Source: Candidatus Eiseniibacteriota bacterium (GTDB taxonomy: Bacteria > Eisenbacteria > RBG-16-71-46). Taken from it: a stretch of 44,162 nucleotides of DNA. Each line of letters opens with the position of its first letter. The stretch's first letter is position 1. The DNA is taken from positions 1-44,162 of the forward strand of contig JACOSV010000011.1 of the NCBI GenBank assembly GCA_016178725.1, given 5' to 3'. The notes under the pieces were generated by a model. That model was not told the DNA's origin. It searched no databases and worked only from the letters and a program-made list of their open reading frames with translations. The position numbers and the translations under genes were made by a program. Positions 1 through 9,267 of this stretch are shown piece by piece.

Positions 1-1
1 G

Positions 2-529
2 GCGATCGCCGCCGCGCTCGCGGACCGCGGCATCGGGACGCTGCGCTACCAGTTCCCTTATATGGAGGAGGGGAGCCGTCGCCCGGACGCCGAGCCGGTC
101 GCGATCGCGACCGTGCGCGCCGCCATCGCGGCCGTGCGTCCGCACGGCGTGCCGCTCATCGCCGGCGGCAGGTCGTTCGGCGGGCGCATGACCTCGCGCG
201 CCGCGGCGGCCGGGCCCCTCGAGGGCGTTGCGGGGCTCGCGTTCCTCGGCTTCCCGCTCCATCCCGCCGGCCGGCCCGGCACGTCGCGCGCCGATCATCT
301 CGACGCCGTGCCTTTTCCGATGCTGTTTCTCCAGGGCACCCGCGATACCCTTGCCGATCTCGCGCTGCTCCGGCCGGTGATCGGACGGCTGGGCGCGCGC
401 GCCACGCTCCACGTCGTCGAGCACGCCGATCATTCGTTCCACGTTCCGAAGAAGAGCGGTCGCGACGACGCCGGCGTGCTCGACGAGCTGGCGGGAGCGA
501 TCGCGGCGTGGCGGGAGGCGATCCCATGA
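2..529 (+). CDS. alpha/beta-hydrolase family protein (KANL3/Tex30-like), 5' end outside window
   Basis: The frame is open from base 2, so the protein starts upstream of the window and only its last 175 residues are seen. A nucleophile elbow is visible as GGRSFGG (G-x-S-x-G), followed by LFLQGTRD, which supplies the likely acid, and HADHSFH, which supplies the catalytic His close to the C-terminus. This order and the short C-terminal layout match the KANL3/Tex30-like hydrolase family (dienelactone-hydrolase-like fold). The protein is probably cytosolic; the substrate is unknown. Its stop overlaps the start of the next gene in an ATGA, which suggests translational coupling with the DUF72 gene. 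Confidence 0.8.
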   Translation, partial: AIAAALADRGIGTLRYQFPYMEEGSRRPDAEPVAIATVRAAIAAVRPHGVPLIAGGRSFGGRMTSRAAAAGPLEGVAGLAFLGFPLHPAGRPGTSRADHLDAVPFPMLFLQGTRDTLADLALLRPVIGRLGARATLHVVEHADHSFHVPKKSGRDDAGVLDELAGAIAAWREAIP

Positions 530-1281
530 GCGTGCGCGTGCGGGCCGGGACCAGCGGCTACTCCTACGCCGAGTGGAAGGGCAACTTCTACCCGGAGAAG
601 ACGGCGGCGAAGGACATGCTCGGCTTCTATGCGAGCCGCTTCCCGGCGGTCGAGATCAACAACACGTTCTATCGCATGCCGAAAGAGGACCTGCTGCTCG
701 GCTGGGCGGCGCAGGTGCCCGAGAGCTTCGCGTTCGCGATCAAGGCGCCGCAGAAGATCACGCACATCGCGCGGCTCAAGGACGCGGGCGATCTCGTCAC
801 GTACCTCTACCGCGTGACCGCGAGCCTCGCCGCGCGGCTCGGACCGCTGCTCTTCCAGCTCCCGCCCAACTTCAAGAAGGACGTGCCGCGCCTCGCCGCG
901 TTCCTCAAGGCGCTGCCCGACCGCCGCCGCGTCGCGTTCGAGTTCCGCCACGCATCGTGGTTCGACGACGAGGTGTTCGCGGCGCTACGCGCGCGCGGCG
1001 TGGCGCTGTGCGTCGCCGACACCGGCGAGGAGCCGGCGGCGCCGCTGGTCGCGACCGCCGACTGGGGATACTTGAGATTGCGGCGCGAGTTGTTCTCGGA
1101 CGACCAGCTCGCCGAGTGGGCGCGGCGGATCGCCGCGCAGCCGTGGAGCGATGCGTTCGTGTTCCTCAAGCACGAGGAGGAGGGCAAGGGGCCGAAGCTC
1201 GCGGCGCGGCTGATGGCGCTCGCCGGCGCGGACGCCGTGCCCGCGGGGGCCGCACCGCCGGCGGCGGAGCCGCGCGCGTGA
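526..1281 (+). CDS. DUF72 domain-containing protein (YecE-like)
   Basis: This 251-residue protein has the DUF72/YecE TIM-barrel signature along its whole length: [12 protein letters not shown] near the N-terminus, then [41 protein letters not shown] and [11 protein letters not shown] near residue 225. The family has no established reaction; structural relationship to TIM-barrel metal-dependent enzymes is known. The ATG at 526 was chosen because it overlaps the upstream stop (ATGA) and puts the conserved GTSGY motif at the usual distance from the N-terminus. A GTG at 508 in the same frame would add six residues. The last ~20 residues are Ala/Pro-rich. The stop overlaps the next gene in a GTGA. 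Confidence 0.93.
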   Translation: MSVRVRAGTSGYSYAEWKGNFYPEKTAAKDMLGFYASRFPAVEINNTFYRMPKEDLLLGWAAQVPESFAFAIKAPQKITHIARLKDAGDLVTYLYRVTASLAARLGPLLFQLPPNFKKDVPRLAAFLKALPDRRRVAFEFRHASWFDDEVFAALRARGVALCVADTGEEPAAPLVATADWGYLRLRRELFSDDQLAEWARRIAAQPWSDAFVFLKHEEEGKGPKLAARLMALAGADAVPAGAAPPAAEPRA

Positions 1282-4200
1282 AGCTCGAGTCGGGCGCGCT
1301 GCGCCTCGCCGCCACCGATCTCGCGAACCATCTCGCGTGCGTGCATCTCACCATGCTCGATCGTGGCAGGGCCGAGGGGCGGTGGGAGCCGCCCGATGCA
1401 TACCGTCCCGAGGCGCAGGTGCTCGCCGAGCGCGGGCTCGAGCACGAGCGCGCGTACCTCGCGCATCTCGAAGGAGTGGGGCGGCGCGTCACACACATGG
1501 GCGAGGACGCCGATCGCACGGGCGCGCTCGCGCGGACGCTCGCCGCGATGCGCGCGGGCGCCGACGTGATCGCGCAGGCGACGCTCGCCGAGGGGCGGTG
1601 GCTCGGCCGCGCCGACGTGCTGCTCCGCGTGGAGCGTCCGAGCGATCTCGGCGCGTGGTCGTACGAGGCGCTCGACACCAAGCTCGCGCGCGACACCAAG
1701 GCCGGCGCGATCCTCCAGCTGTGCCTCTACTCCGATCTCCTGCGCCACGCGCAGGGCGCGTGGCCCGAGTTCCTCTACGTCGTGCCGCGGCGGCCCGAGT
1801 TCCCGCTCGAGACCTACCGCGTCGCCGACTACATCGCCTACTACCGGCTGGTGCGCAGGCGGCTCGAGGCCGCGGTCGCGGCGGACGCCGATCCGCGCAC
1901 GTATCCCGAGCCCGTTCCGCACTGCGACATCTGCCGCTGGTGGCCGCGCTGCGACCGCGAGCGGCGCCGCGACGATCACCTGTGCCTGGTCGCCGGCATC
2001 TCGCGGCTGCAGCGCACGGAGCTCGAGGCGCACGACATCGAGACGCTCGCGCGGCTCGCGGTCGAGCCGATCCCGATCCGCTGGAGGCCGGCGCGCGGCG
2101 CGCGCGACGCCTACGGCCGCGTGCGCGAGCAGGCGCGCGTCCAGCTCGCCGGACGCACCGAGGCGCGACCGCTCCACGAGCTCCTGCCGATCGAGCCGGG
2201 ACGCGGACTCGCCTGCCTTCCGGCGCCGGCGCCGGGCGATCTGTTCCTCGATCTCGAGGGCGACCCGTACGTCGACGAGGGCGGGATGGAGTTCTTGTTC
2301 GGCTGGGTGGTGGCCGATCCGGCGCCGACGGGGATGCTGGCGCTGGACGCCGTCGCGCCCGCCTACCACTGCGCGTGGGCGCTCGACCGCGCCGCCGAGC
2401 GCTGCGGATTCGAGGCGCTGATCGACGCGATCATGGCGCGCTTGGCGGACGATCCCAACATGCACGTCCATCACTTCGGCGCCTACGAGCCGGGCGCGCT
2501 CAAGCGGCTGATGGGGCGCCACGCGACGCGCGAGTCCGAGGTGGACCGGCTGCTGCGCGCCGGGCGCTTCGTGGATCTGCACGCGATCGCGAAGCAGGCG
2601 CTGCGCGCGAGCGTCGAGGAGTACTCGATCAAGAAGCTCGAGGCGCACTACGGCTTCGAGCGCGCCGAGCCGCTGGTGAACGCGTCGGCGGCGCTGCGCG
2701 TGATCCAGCGCGGCCTCGAGCTCAATGCGACGGTCGCGCCGGACGACGCGCACGTGACCAGCGTCGCGGCGTACAACCGCGACGATTGCCTCTCGGCGCG
2801 CGCGCTGCGCGACTGGCTCGAGACGCTGCGCGCCGGCGTCGAGGCGGACGGGACCGAGGTGCCGCGGCCCGCGGTCGAGGTCGGCGATCCGAGCGAGCAG
2901 GTGGGCGAGCGCGAGCAGCGCGCCGCGGCACTCGCCGAGCGGCTGCTCGCGTCGATCCCGGCGGACCGCGAACAGCGCACGGCCGAGGAACACGCGGTGT
3001 GGTTGCTCGCGCACATGCTCGACTGGCACCGGCGCGAGGAGAAGGCGCCGTGGTGGGAGTACTACCGCCTGCGCGAGCTCCCGGACGATGAGCTGATGGA
3101 CGAGACGGCGGCGCTCGCCGGCCTCGAACACGTCGAGCGCGTGAGCGCGGTGCGCACGCCGGTGGATCGCTATCGCTTCCCGGCGCAGGAGACGCGCATC
3201 CGCGAGGGCGACAAGCTGCACCTGCCGCTCCCCGACGGTCGCCGCTTCGGCGAGGTCGCGGCGATCGATCTCGCGGCCGCGATCGTGGACGTGAAGAAGG
3301 CCGGCGCCGTCGCGCCGATCCATCCCACGAGCGTGTTCGCGCACGACACGGTGGCGGCGCGCGAGCAGGCCGAAGCGCTCATGCGCCTCGGGGCGTGGGT
3401 CGCGGAGCACGGCGTGGACGCGCCGGGCGACCACCGTGCCGCGCGCGATCTCCTGCTCGGCCGCCCGCCGCGGCTCGCGGCGCAGGCGCAGGGCCCGCTC
3501 GAACGCGAAGGCGAGGGCGGCGTGCGCGCCGCGCGCCGGCTCGCGGTCGCGCTCGACCACGGGACGCTCGCGATCCAGGGGCCGCCCGGCTCGGGCAAGA
3601 CGTTCACCGGCGCGCGCATGATCTGCGACCTCGTGCGCGCGGGGAGGACGGTCGGCGTGTGCGCCGTGAGCCACCGCGTCGTGCGCAACCTGCTCGACGG
3701 CGTCGTGCGCGCGGCGGCCGAGGAGCGCGTGCCGGTCGCGTGCCTGCAGAAGGTGCGCGAGGTCGGCGAGCTCGGCGATGCGCGGGTCACGGAGGTGACC
3801 GACAACGGCGACGTGCTCGCGGCGCTCCATGGCGGGCGCGCGCAGGTGGTCGGCGGCACGGCGTGGCTGTGGGCGCGCGAGGACTTCTCGTCGGCCGTCG
3901 ACGTCCTGTTCGTGGACGAGGCGGGGCAGATGTCGCTCGCCAACGTGCTCGCGGTGGCGCAGGGCGCCGGGGCGCTCGTGCTCCTCGGCGATCCGCAGCA
4001 GCTCAACCAGCCGATCCAGGGCTCGCATCCGGACGGCACCGAGGTCTCGGCGCTCGAACACGTGCTCGAGGGTCGCTCGACCATCGCCGAGGGCCGCGGC
4101 CTGTTCCTCGCCGAGACGTGGCGGCTGCCGCCCGAGATCTGCGCGTTCACGTCCGAGCTGTTCTACGCCTCACGGCTCGAGCCGCGCTTCGAGGAAGGTC

Positions 4201-7200
4201 TCCAGACGATCACGGGCAGCGGCGCGTGGGATGGAGCGGGGCTCCGCTTCCTGCCGGTCGAGCACGCCGGGCGGCAGAGCGCGTGCCCCGAAGAGGTCGA
4301 GGTGGTCGCCGCGGTGATGGCGTCGCTGCTCGCGGGTGGCGTCACCTGGCGCGACCGCGACGGCCGCACCCACGGGCTCGCGCTCGAGGACGTGCTGGCG
4401 ATCGCGCCCTACAACGCGCAGGTCGCCGACCTCATCGCCCGTCTGCCGCGCGGCGCGCGCGTCGGCACGGTGGACAAGTTCCAGGGGCAGGAGGCGCCGG
4501 TCGTCCTCTACTCGATGACGTCGTCTTCGCCGCAGGACGCCCCGCGCGGCATGGATTTCCTCTACGATGCGCACCGGTTCAACGTCGCCACCTCGCGCGC
4601 GATTCGAGCTGGCGACGACGGTCGAGTCGCCGGTGGCGGTTCGGTCGTGATTGCCCTGATCGGCGCTCTGGTGATGGCGTTCGCCGCGGGCGGTGCGTCC
4701 GCCGCGGCGTCGGCCGCGCCCGCGATCGCGCTTCCCGACACCGGCGTCTTCGCTCCGGTCGCCGCGCAGGGGGCGGAGCGCGCGCGCCGCGCCGGGACCG
4801 TGGCGCCCAGCGATCCTGCCGGCGTCGAGGCGCTCCTCGACGCCGGCCGCGCCGACGCGGCGTTCGCGTCGCTCGGCGGCCTCGGCCCGAGCGGCCGGGC
4901 GGAGGACGTGGTGCGCGCCCGCGTCCTGCTCGACCACGTGGAACTCTCGGCGCTGCGTCCGGTGATCGAGCGGATCGCCGCACAGCCTGCCGCCACCGAG
5001 CTCGAACGCTGGACGTTGTACCAGGGCCTCTTCGCCTACGACGCCGCGGCGCGCGTGGACTCGCTCACGCGCGCCCGCATCGCGGCGCGCGCCGCCGGCA
5101 CGCCCGAGTGGCTCGCCGCCGGCCGGCTCGCTTACGACCAGCTGAACTACGCACGCGCCGACTCGTGCTTCACCTCGGCGTTCGACGCGTTGAAGGCCGC
5201 GCCGGCCGGGGCGGCGCCGCGGCGCGGGGCGCTGCGCGATTCGGTCGTGCGCTCGGCCGCCTACACCGGCATGGCGCTCGTGCTGCAGAAGCGGCGCGAC
5301 TGGGACGGATCGTTCGGCCTGCTCGAGCAGGCGATCGCGCAGCACGTGACGGCGACCACGCTCAACGCGCTGGTCGAGACGATGATCCGGCTCGGCCGCA
5401 CCGACGAGGCGATCAGCGCCGCGCAATGGGCGATCCGCTTCGATCCTTACTCCGATCCCGCGCACTACTCGCTCGGCAACGGCTACGCGCGGAAGAACTA
5501 CACCGAACTCGCGGCGGCGTATCCCGCGGCGTTCGCCGGCGGCGCCGGCGCGGTCGCGCTCGCGCACGCCGACAGCCTGCTCGCCGCCGGGCGCCGCGCC
5601 GAGGCGCGCGCCGCCTACGACTCGGTGGTCGCGGCGCATGCAGGCTGGGCGGACGCGCGCGTCCGCCTCGCGTCGCTCGACTTCGAGGACGGGCGCTTCC
5701 GCTCGGCGCGCGCGCTCGCGTTCGCGGCGCTCGCGGTCTGCCCCGAGTACGGCCGCGCGCACGCCGTGCTCGCCAAGGCGATCGAGTCCGAGCGCTTCGC
5801 CGCCGACGTGCACCGGGCCGATTACGAGCGGCGTTTCGCCGCCCTGCCGATGCCGACGATCCCCGGCATCGAACGCTTCGTCACCAACTGGGCCTCGCTC
5901 TCGCCGCGACACCGGAAGCGGGTCGCGCTCTCGATCGCGCCGTGGCGACGGTTCGTCCCGGTTCTGATCGAGGGCGGCGCGACGTACACCATCAAGCCGC
6001 TCTACCAGCGGCTGTCCGAGGTGCCGGGGCAGGAGCCGCTCAAGGACCAGCGCATCGACTACGACTCGCGCCTCTGGGACGACGTGCGCGGCTCGGGCGG
6101 CTACCACACCGTGACCGGCGTCGAGGATGTCGAGCGCATCGTCTTCGACCGCTACAACACCGTGCTCCACGAACTCACGCATCAGGTGCACGCGGTGCTC
6201 ACCGCCGACCAGTCGCGCGCGATCCAGGAGCTCTATCGTCGCGCCAAGGCGCGCGACGACTCGACGCACGACGGCTTCATGTCGCGCTACGCGGGCGGCA
6301 GCGTCTACGAGTACTTCGCCGAGGGCGCGAACGCGCTCGAATCGCCGCGCCGCGACGCGTACGACCCGCGCGAGGTCGTGCGCGAGCGGCTCACGCGCAT
6401 GGATCCCGACCTCGAGGCGCGCGTGAAGGCACTGTTCGCGCTGACCGACGTGAGCCCGAGCTACGCGGTGGCGTACGTGAACGCGGGAAGCGACCGCGTC
6501 AGCCGCGGGCGCGTGGACGAAGCGATCGGTTTCTACCGGAAGGCGCTGGCGCGCGCGCCGCGCGAAGAGACGGCGCTGCAGTCGCTCGCGCAGGCGCTGA
6601 CGCTCGCGAACCGCGGCGCACCGGCGGTGGCGGCGGCCGACTCGGCGCTCGCCGCGTACCCCGCGAGCGGCGGCGTGGTGACCGCGGCGGCCGACGCGTA
6701 CCGGCGCGGCGGGCGCGGCCTCGCCGCGGCGCTCGCGCTGCTCGAGCGCTCGCGCGCGACGGTGCGCGCCGAGGATCGCTATCAGGTAGATCTCGCGCGT
6801 GGCAATCTCGCCTGGACGAAGGGCGACGCGCCGGCGGCGCTCGCGGCGTACGACGCCGCGCTCGCGTATCAGTCCGACCTGCCCGAGGCGCTGTGGGGCA
6901 AGGCCGCGGCGCTGGCGCTCACGCAGCGCTGGGACGAGGCGTTCGCGATGTACGGCCGCGCGGTGCGCGTGCGCACCGGCGTCGTGGACCTGCGCTGCGA
7001 CTACGCGCGCGATCTGCTGCGCGCCGGCCGCACCGCCGCGGCGCGCGCTCAGCTCGATGAGGCGAAGCTCCTGGACGTCGAGAATCCCGACGCCGAGGCG
7101 CTGCGCGGCTGGGCCGATCTCGCCGCCGGGGACGTCGCCGGCGCGCGGCGCCGCGCCGAGCAGGCGCTCGCGTGGGGCGAATGGAGCGATCTCGCCTGCA

Positions 7201-7379
7201 TCGTGCTCGCGAAGGCGGAAGCCGCGGCCGGGAACGCAGACGCCGCGTCGCGCGCGCTCGCGCCGCTGCGCGAGCGGATCGCGAAGGACGCGCCGCCGGA
7301 GTACGTGTTCCGGCCCAGGCTCGCGGTGTGGAAATCGGTGCACGATCTGCCGGCGGTCGAGCGCGAGATGTTGCGGTGA
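1278..7379 (+). CDS. TM0106-type RecB-like nuclease/helicase fused in frame to a secreted TPR peptidase
   Basis: One open frame of 2033 residues. Residues 1-230 are a RecB/PD-(D/E)XK nuclease of the TM0106 family: GRADVLL, then YEALDTK, then a Q/Y motif, framed by C21 and C216-x2-C219-x5-C225, a pattern like the 4Fe-4S cysteines of Cas4/Dna2-type nucleases. Residues about 325-520 are an RNase H/YprB-like exonuclease domain (D325-L-E327 and a YNRDDC motif). A superfamily 1 helicase follows: Walker A GPPGSGKT at 768-775, DEAGQ near 880, [19 protein letters not shown] and motif VI NVATSRA ending at residue 1108. Family members normally continue for a few tens of residues. Here the frame runs directly into a hydrophobic segment and a TPR peptidase, so the fusion may be a real deletion, a frameshift or an assembly error. 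The GTG start overlaps the DUF72 stop (GTGA). Confidence 0.8.
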   Translation: MKLESGALRLAATDLANHLACVHLTMLDRGRAEGRWEPPDAYRPEAQVLAERGLEHERAYLAHLEGVGRRVTHMGEDADRTGALARTLAAMRAGADVIAQATLAEGRWLGRADVLLRVERPSDLGAWSYEALDTKLARDTKAGAILQLCLYSDLLRHAQGAWPEFLYVVPRRPEFPLETYRVADYIAYYRLVRRRLEAAVAADADPRTYPEPVPHCDICRWWPRCDRERRRDDHLCLVAGISRLQRTELEAHDIETLARLAVEPIPIRWRPARGARDAYGRVREQARVQLAGRTEARPLHELLPIEPGRGLACLPAPAPGDLFLDLEGDPYVDEGGMEFLFGWVVADPAPTGMLALDAVAPAYHCAWALDRAAERCGFEALIDAIMARLADDPNMHVHHFGAYEPGALKRLMGRHATRESEVDRLLRAGRFVDLHAIAKQALRASVEEYSIKKLEAHYGFERAEPLVNASAALRVIQRGLELNATVAPDDAHVTSVAAYNRDDCLSARALRDWLETLRAGVEADGTEVPRPAVEVGDPSEQVGEREQRAAALAERLLASIPADREQRTAEEHAVWLLAHMLDWHRREEKAPWWEYYRLRELPDDELMDETAALAGLEHVERVSAVRTPVDRYRFPAQETRIREGDKLHLPLPDGRRFGEVAAIDLAAAIVDVKKAGAVAPIHPTSVFAHDTVAAREQAEALMRLGAWVAEHGVDAPGDHRAARDLLLGRPPRLAAQAQGPLEREGEGGVRAARRLAVALDHGTLAIQGPPGSGKTFTGARMICDLVRAGRTVGVCAVSHRVVRNLLDGVVRAAAEERVPVACLQKVREVGELGDARVTEVTDNGDVLAALHGGRAQVVGGTAWLWAREDFSSAVDVLFVDEAGQMSLANVLAVAQGAGALVLLGDPQQLNQPIQGSHPDGTEVSALEHVLEGRSTIAEGRGLFLAETWRLPPEICAFTSELFYASRLEPRFEEGLQTITGSGAWDGAGLRFLPVEHAGRQSACPEEVEVVAAVMASLLAGGVTWRDRDGRTHGLALEDVLAIAPYNAQVADLIARLPRGARVGTVDKFQGQEAPVVLYSMTSSSPQDAPRGMDFLYDAHRFNVATSRAIRAGDDGRVAGGGSVVIALIGALVMAFAAGGASAAASAAPAIALPDTGVFAPVAAQGAERARRAGTVAPSDPAGVEALLDAGRADAAFASLGGLGPSGRAEDVVRARVLLDHVELSALRPVIERIAAQPAATELERWTLYQGLFAYDAAARVDSLTRARIAARAAGTPEWLAAGRLAYDQLNYARADSCFTSAFDALKAAPAGAAPRRGALRDSVVRSAAYTGMALVLQKRRDWDGSFGLLEQAIAQHVTATTLNALVETMIRLGRTDEAISAAQWAIRFDPYSDPAHYSLGNGYARKNYTELAAAYPAAFAGGAGAVALAHADSLLAAGRRAEARAAYDSVVAAHAGWADARVRLASLDFEDGRFRSARALAFAALAVCPEYGRAHAVLAKAIESERFAADVHRADYERRFAALPMPTIPGIERFVTNWASLSPRHRKRVALSIAPWRRFVPVLIEGGATYTIKPLYQRLSEVPGQEPLKDQRIDYDSRLWDDVRGSGGYHTVTGVEDVERIVFDRYNTVLHELTHQVHAVLTADQSRAIQELYRRAKARDDSTHDGFMSRYAGGSVYEYFAEGANALESPRRDAYDPREVVRERLTRMDPDLEARVKALFALTDVSPSYAVAYVNAGSDRVSRGRVDEAIGFYRKALARAPREETALQSLAQALTLANRGAPAVAAADSALAAYPASGGVVTAAADAYRRGGRGLAAALALLERSRATVRAEDRYQVDLARGNLAWTKGDAPAALAAYDAALAYQSDLPEALWGKAAALALTQRWDEAFAMYGRAVRVRTGVVDLRCDYARDLLRAGRTAAARAQLDEAKLLDVENPDAEALRGWADLAAGDVAGARRRAEQALAWGEWSDLACIVLAKAEAAAGNADAASRALAPLRERIAKDAPPEYVFRPRLAVWKSVHDLPAVEREMLR
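4602..4646 (+). other. Junction between helicase and peptidase coding sequences
   Basis: Helicase homology stops at NVATSRA (last codon 4599-4601) and the hydrophobic signal-like segment starts at a GTG at 4647. The 15 residues in between match neither module. In the +1 frame the sequence reads [10 protein letters not shown], restoring the SRAR of motif VI, and ends in a TGA that overlaps the GTG at 4647 as GTGA, the same arrangement used at 1278 and 7376. One more CG unit in the (CG)4 run at 4594-4601 would put the helicase in that frame. Confidence 0.5.
4647..7379 (+). CDS. Probable secreted TPR protein with HExxH peptidase domain (second half of the fused frame)
   Basis: Read from GTG 4647 this is a 910-residue protein. 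It begins with a hydrophobic stretch ([16 protein letters not shown]) and an Ala-rich region, resembling a signal peptide. TPR-like helical repeats follow (about residues 60-400), then a peptidase-like core with HELTH (H508, E509, H512) and a downstream [10 protein letters not shown] whose Glu lies 47 residues after the second His, the arrangement of gluzincin zinc peptidases such as the lethal-factor-like group. More TPR units fill the C-terminal third. No Shine-Dalgarno precedes 4647, so the true start is uncertain and it may only be made as part of the long fusion. Its stop overlaps the DUF2891 start (GTGA). An envelope or periplasmic role is inferred. Confidence 0.5.
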   Translation: MIALIGALVMAFAAGGASAAASAAPAIALPDTGVFAPVAAQGAERARRAGTVAPSDPAGVEALLDAGRADAAFASLGGLGPSGRAEDVVRARVLLDHVELSALRPVIERIAAQPAATELERWTLYQGLFAYDAAARVDSLTRARIAARAAGTPEWLAAGRLAYDQLNYARADSCFTSAFDALKAAPAGAAPRRGALRDSVVRSAAYTGMALVLQKRRDWDGSFGLLEQAIAQHVTATTLNALVETMIRLGRTDEAISAAQWAIRFDPYSDPAHYSLGNGYARKNYTELAAAYPAAFAGGAGAVALAHADSLLAAGRRAEARAAYDSVVAAHAGWADARVRLASLDFEDGRFRSARALAFAALAVCPEYGRAHAVLAKAIESERFAADVHRADYERRFAALPMPTIPGIERFVTNWASLSPRHRKRVALSIAPWRRFVPVLIEGGATYTIKPLYQRLSEVPGQEPLKDQRIDYDSRLWDDVRGSGGYHTVTGVEDVERIVFDRYNTVLHELTHQVHAVLTADQSRAIQELYRRAKARDDSTHDGFMSRYAGGSVYEYFAEGANALESPRRDAYDPREVVRERLTRMDPDLEARVKALFALTDVSPSYAVAYVNAGSDRVSRGRVDEAIGFYRKALARAPREETALQSLAQALTLANRGAPAVAAADSALAAYPASGGVVTAAADAYRRGGRGLAAALALLERSRATVRAEDRYQVDLARGNLAWTKGDAPAALAAYDAALAYQSDLPEALWGKAAALALTQRWDEAFAMYGRAVRVRTGVVDLRCDYARDLLRAGRTAAARAQLDEAKLLDVENPDAEALRGWADLAAGDVAGARRRAEQALAWGEWSDLACIVLAKAEAAAGNADAASRALAPLRERIAKDAPPEYVFRPRLAVWKSVHDLPAVEREMLR

Positions 7380-8440
7380 TCGCGGCGCGCGCGCCGCGGC
7401 TCGACGCGACGGCCGCCGCGCGCATGGCGGCGCTCGCGCTCGCCGCGGTCGGCCGCGAGTATCCGAACCACGTCGCGCTGCTGCTGCGCGGCGACGACGA
7501 TCTCCGCCCGCCGCGCGAGCTGACGCCGGCGTTCTTCGGCAGCTTCGACTGGCACTCGGCGGTGCACGGCCACTGGACGCTGGCGCGCCTCGCGCGGCTC
7601 TTCCCGGATGCGCCGTTCGCGCCCGCGGCGCGTGCCGCGCTCGCGCGCAGCCTGACGGCCGCGAATCTCGCGCGCGAGGTCGCCTACGTCAGCGCGAGCG
7701 GGAGGGAAGGGTTCGAGCGACCCTATGGGCTCGCGTGGCTGCTCCAGCTCGCGGCGGAGCTGCGCGCGTGGGACGACGATCGTGCGCGCGCGTGGCACGC
7801 GGCGATCGCGCCGCTCGAAGCGCTCGCAGTCTCGCGCCTCGTGGCGTGGCTGCCGAAGCTCCGCTCGCCGATCCGCTCGGGCGAGCACGCGCAATCGGCG
7901 TTCGCGATGGGGCTGATGCTCGACTGGGCGCGCGTCGCGGGCGACCGCGCGTTCGCGCGGCTCGTCGCCTCGCGGGCGCGCGCATTCCACTTTCGCGACG
8001 CGCGGGCGCCGATCGCCTACGAACCGTCGGGTCATGACTTCCTGTCGCCCGCGCTCGGCGAGGCCGACCTCATGCGCCGCGTGCTCGCGCCGCGCGCGTT
8101 CACGGCATGGTTCACGCGCTTCCTGCCCGACCTCGCGAAGCCCGCCGGCCGCCGCTGGCTCACGCCGGTGAAGAGCCCCGATCCGTCCGACGGCAAGCTC
8201 TCGCATCTCGACGGCCTCAACTTGAGCCGGGCGTGGATGCTCGAGGGCGTCGCCTCCGCGCTCGCGCCGCGCGATCGCCGCGCGGCGTTGCTCGCGCGTG
8301 CCGCGCGCGCGCACGCACGGGCCGGGCTCGCCGCGGTCACCGGCGAGCACTACGCGGGCGCTCACTGGCTCGCGAGCTTCGCCGTCTATCTCGAGACCGG
8401 CCGCGGTCTCGCTCCGTCTGCCGTATCCTCCGCGCCGTAG
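7376..8440 (+). CDS. DUF2891 domain-containing protein
   Basis: This 354-residue protein matches DUF2891 in its landmarks: FFGSFDWHSAVHGHW near residue 58, then the arginine/lysine-rich SGEHAQSAFAMGLMLDW, a GHDFLSPALGEADLMRRVL block and a C-terminal LDGLNLSRAWML plus GEHYAGAHWLASFAVY. The His/Trp-rich conserved segments and (alpha/alpha)-toroid-like helical pattern suggest a sugar- or glycan-related enzyme, but no reaction is established for the family. The GTG start overlaps the upstream stop (GTGA), so it is probably coupled to the peptidase gene. No signal peptide is evident. Confidence 0.88.
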   Translation: MIAARAPRLDATAAARMAALALAAVGREYPNHVALLLRGDDDLRPPRELTPAFFGSFDWHSAVHGHWTLARLARLFPDAPFAPAARAALARSLTAANLAREVAYVSASGREGFERPYGLAWLLQLAAELRAWDDDRARAWHAAIAPLEALAVSRLVAWLPKLRSPIRSGEHAQSAFAMGLMLDWARVAGDRAFARLVASRARAFHFRDARAPIAYEPSGHDFLSPALGEADLMRRVLAPRAFTAWFTRFLPDLAKPAGRRWLTPVKSPDPSDGKLSHLDGLNLSRAWMLEGVASALAPRDRRAALLARAARAHARAGLAAVTGEHYAGAHWLASFAVYLETGRGLAPSAVSSAP

Positions 8441-8469
8441 GCGCCATCACTCATCGAGAAGGAGCAGCC

Positions 8470-9267
8470 ATGGATCCGCTCGCGCAATTCAAACAGATGC
8501 AGAAGCAGGGCTGGGCGCACTTCGCCCCGCTCGAGTCGACCACGATGGGGCCGGCGGCCCAGCTGGTGCGCTTCGCCGGCGTGACGTCCGGACAGCGCGT
8601 GCTCGACGTGGCGTGCGGCACCGGCGTGGTCGCGGTGTCGGCGGCGCGGCTCGGCGCGCGCGTCTCCGGGCTCGACCTCACGCCCGAGCTGCTGGTGCGC
8701 GCGAGAGAGAACTCGGGGATCGCCGGCGTCGACATCGACTGGCGCGAGGGCGACGCCGAGGAACTGCCGTACCGCGACGGCGAGTTCGACGTGGTCTTGA
8801 GCCAGTTCGGCCACATGTTCGCGCCGCGGCCGGACGTGACGATCGCCGGCATGCTGCGCGTGCTGAGGCCCGGTGGGACGCTCGCGTTCTCGACCTGGCC
8901 GCCCGAGCTGATGATCGGCCGGATGTTCGCGCTGGTCGCGCGCTACATGCCGCCGCCGCCGCCGGGCGTGTCGCCGCCGGTCCAGTGGGGCGACGTGCAG
9001 ACGATCCGCGAGCGGCTCGGCGCAAAGGTCAAGGACATCACGTTCGATCGCCCCGAGGCCTCTCTGCCGGCGTTGAGCCCGCAGCACCATCGCTGGACCA
9101 CGGAGCGCACCGCGGGGCCGGTGCTCAAGCTGATCGAGATGCTCGGCCCGAGCGATCCGGCGAAGCTCGAGATGTTCCGTCGCGAGTACGACGCGATCGC
9201 CGAGGAGTACTTCGTCGACAACCGCGTCCGTCATTGTTATCTGATGACGCGCGCCGTCAAGCCATGA
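8470..9267 (+). CDS. class I SAM-dependent methyltransferase
   Basis: A 265-residue Rossmann-fold methyltransferase (Methyltransf_11/25 type). Motif I reads VLDVACGTG near residue 45, followed by the acidic LDLTPELL, the GDAEELPY segment (motif II region), FDVVLSQFGHMF and the post-motif LRVLRPGGTLAFSTW. The organisation is that of UbiE/small-molecule methyltransferases; the substrate is unknown. The ATG at 8470 is preceded by a good Shine-Dalgarno (AGAAGGAG). It starts 29 bases after the DUF2891 stop. Its last 11 bases overlap the 3' end of the convergent MFS gene. Confidence 0.9.
   Translation: MDPLAQFKQMQKQGWAHFAPLESTTMGPAAQLVRFAGVTSGQRVLDVACGTGVVAVSAARLGARVSGLDLTPELLVRARENSGIAGVDIDWREGDAEELPYRDGEFDVVLSQFGHMFAPRPDVTIAGMLRVLRPGGTLAFSTWPPELMIGRMFALVARYMPPPPPGVSPPVQWGDVQTIRERLGAKVKDITFDRPEASLPALSPQHHRWTTERTAGPVLKLIEMLGPSDPAKLEMFRREYDAIAEEYFVDNRVRHCYLMTRAVKP

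Noticed and set aside
508-525. An earlier GTG start for the DUF72 gene
   Set aside because: It adds six non-conserved residues, while ATG 526 overlaps the upstream stop and gives the conserved N-terminus.
807-4061. A 1084-codon open frame antisense to the helicase gene
   Set aside because: Arg/His-rich low-complexity translation with no motifs; it is a by-product of high GC and codon bias on the opposite strand. Similar antisense frames at 4170-7343, 28609-30825 and elsewhere were dropped for the same reason.
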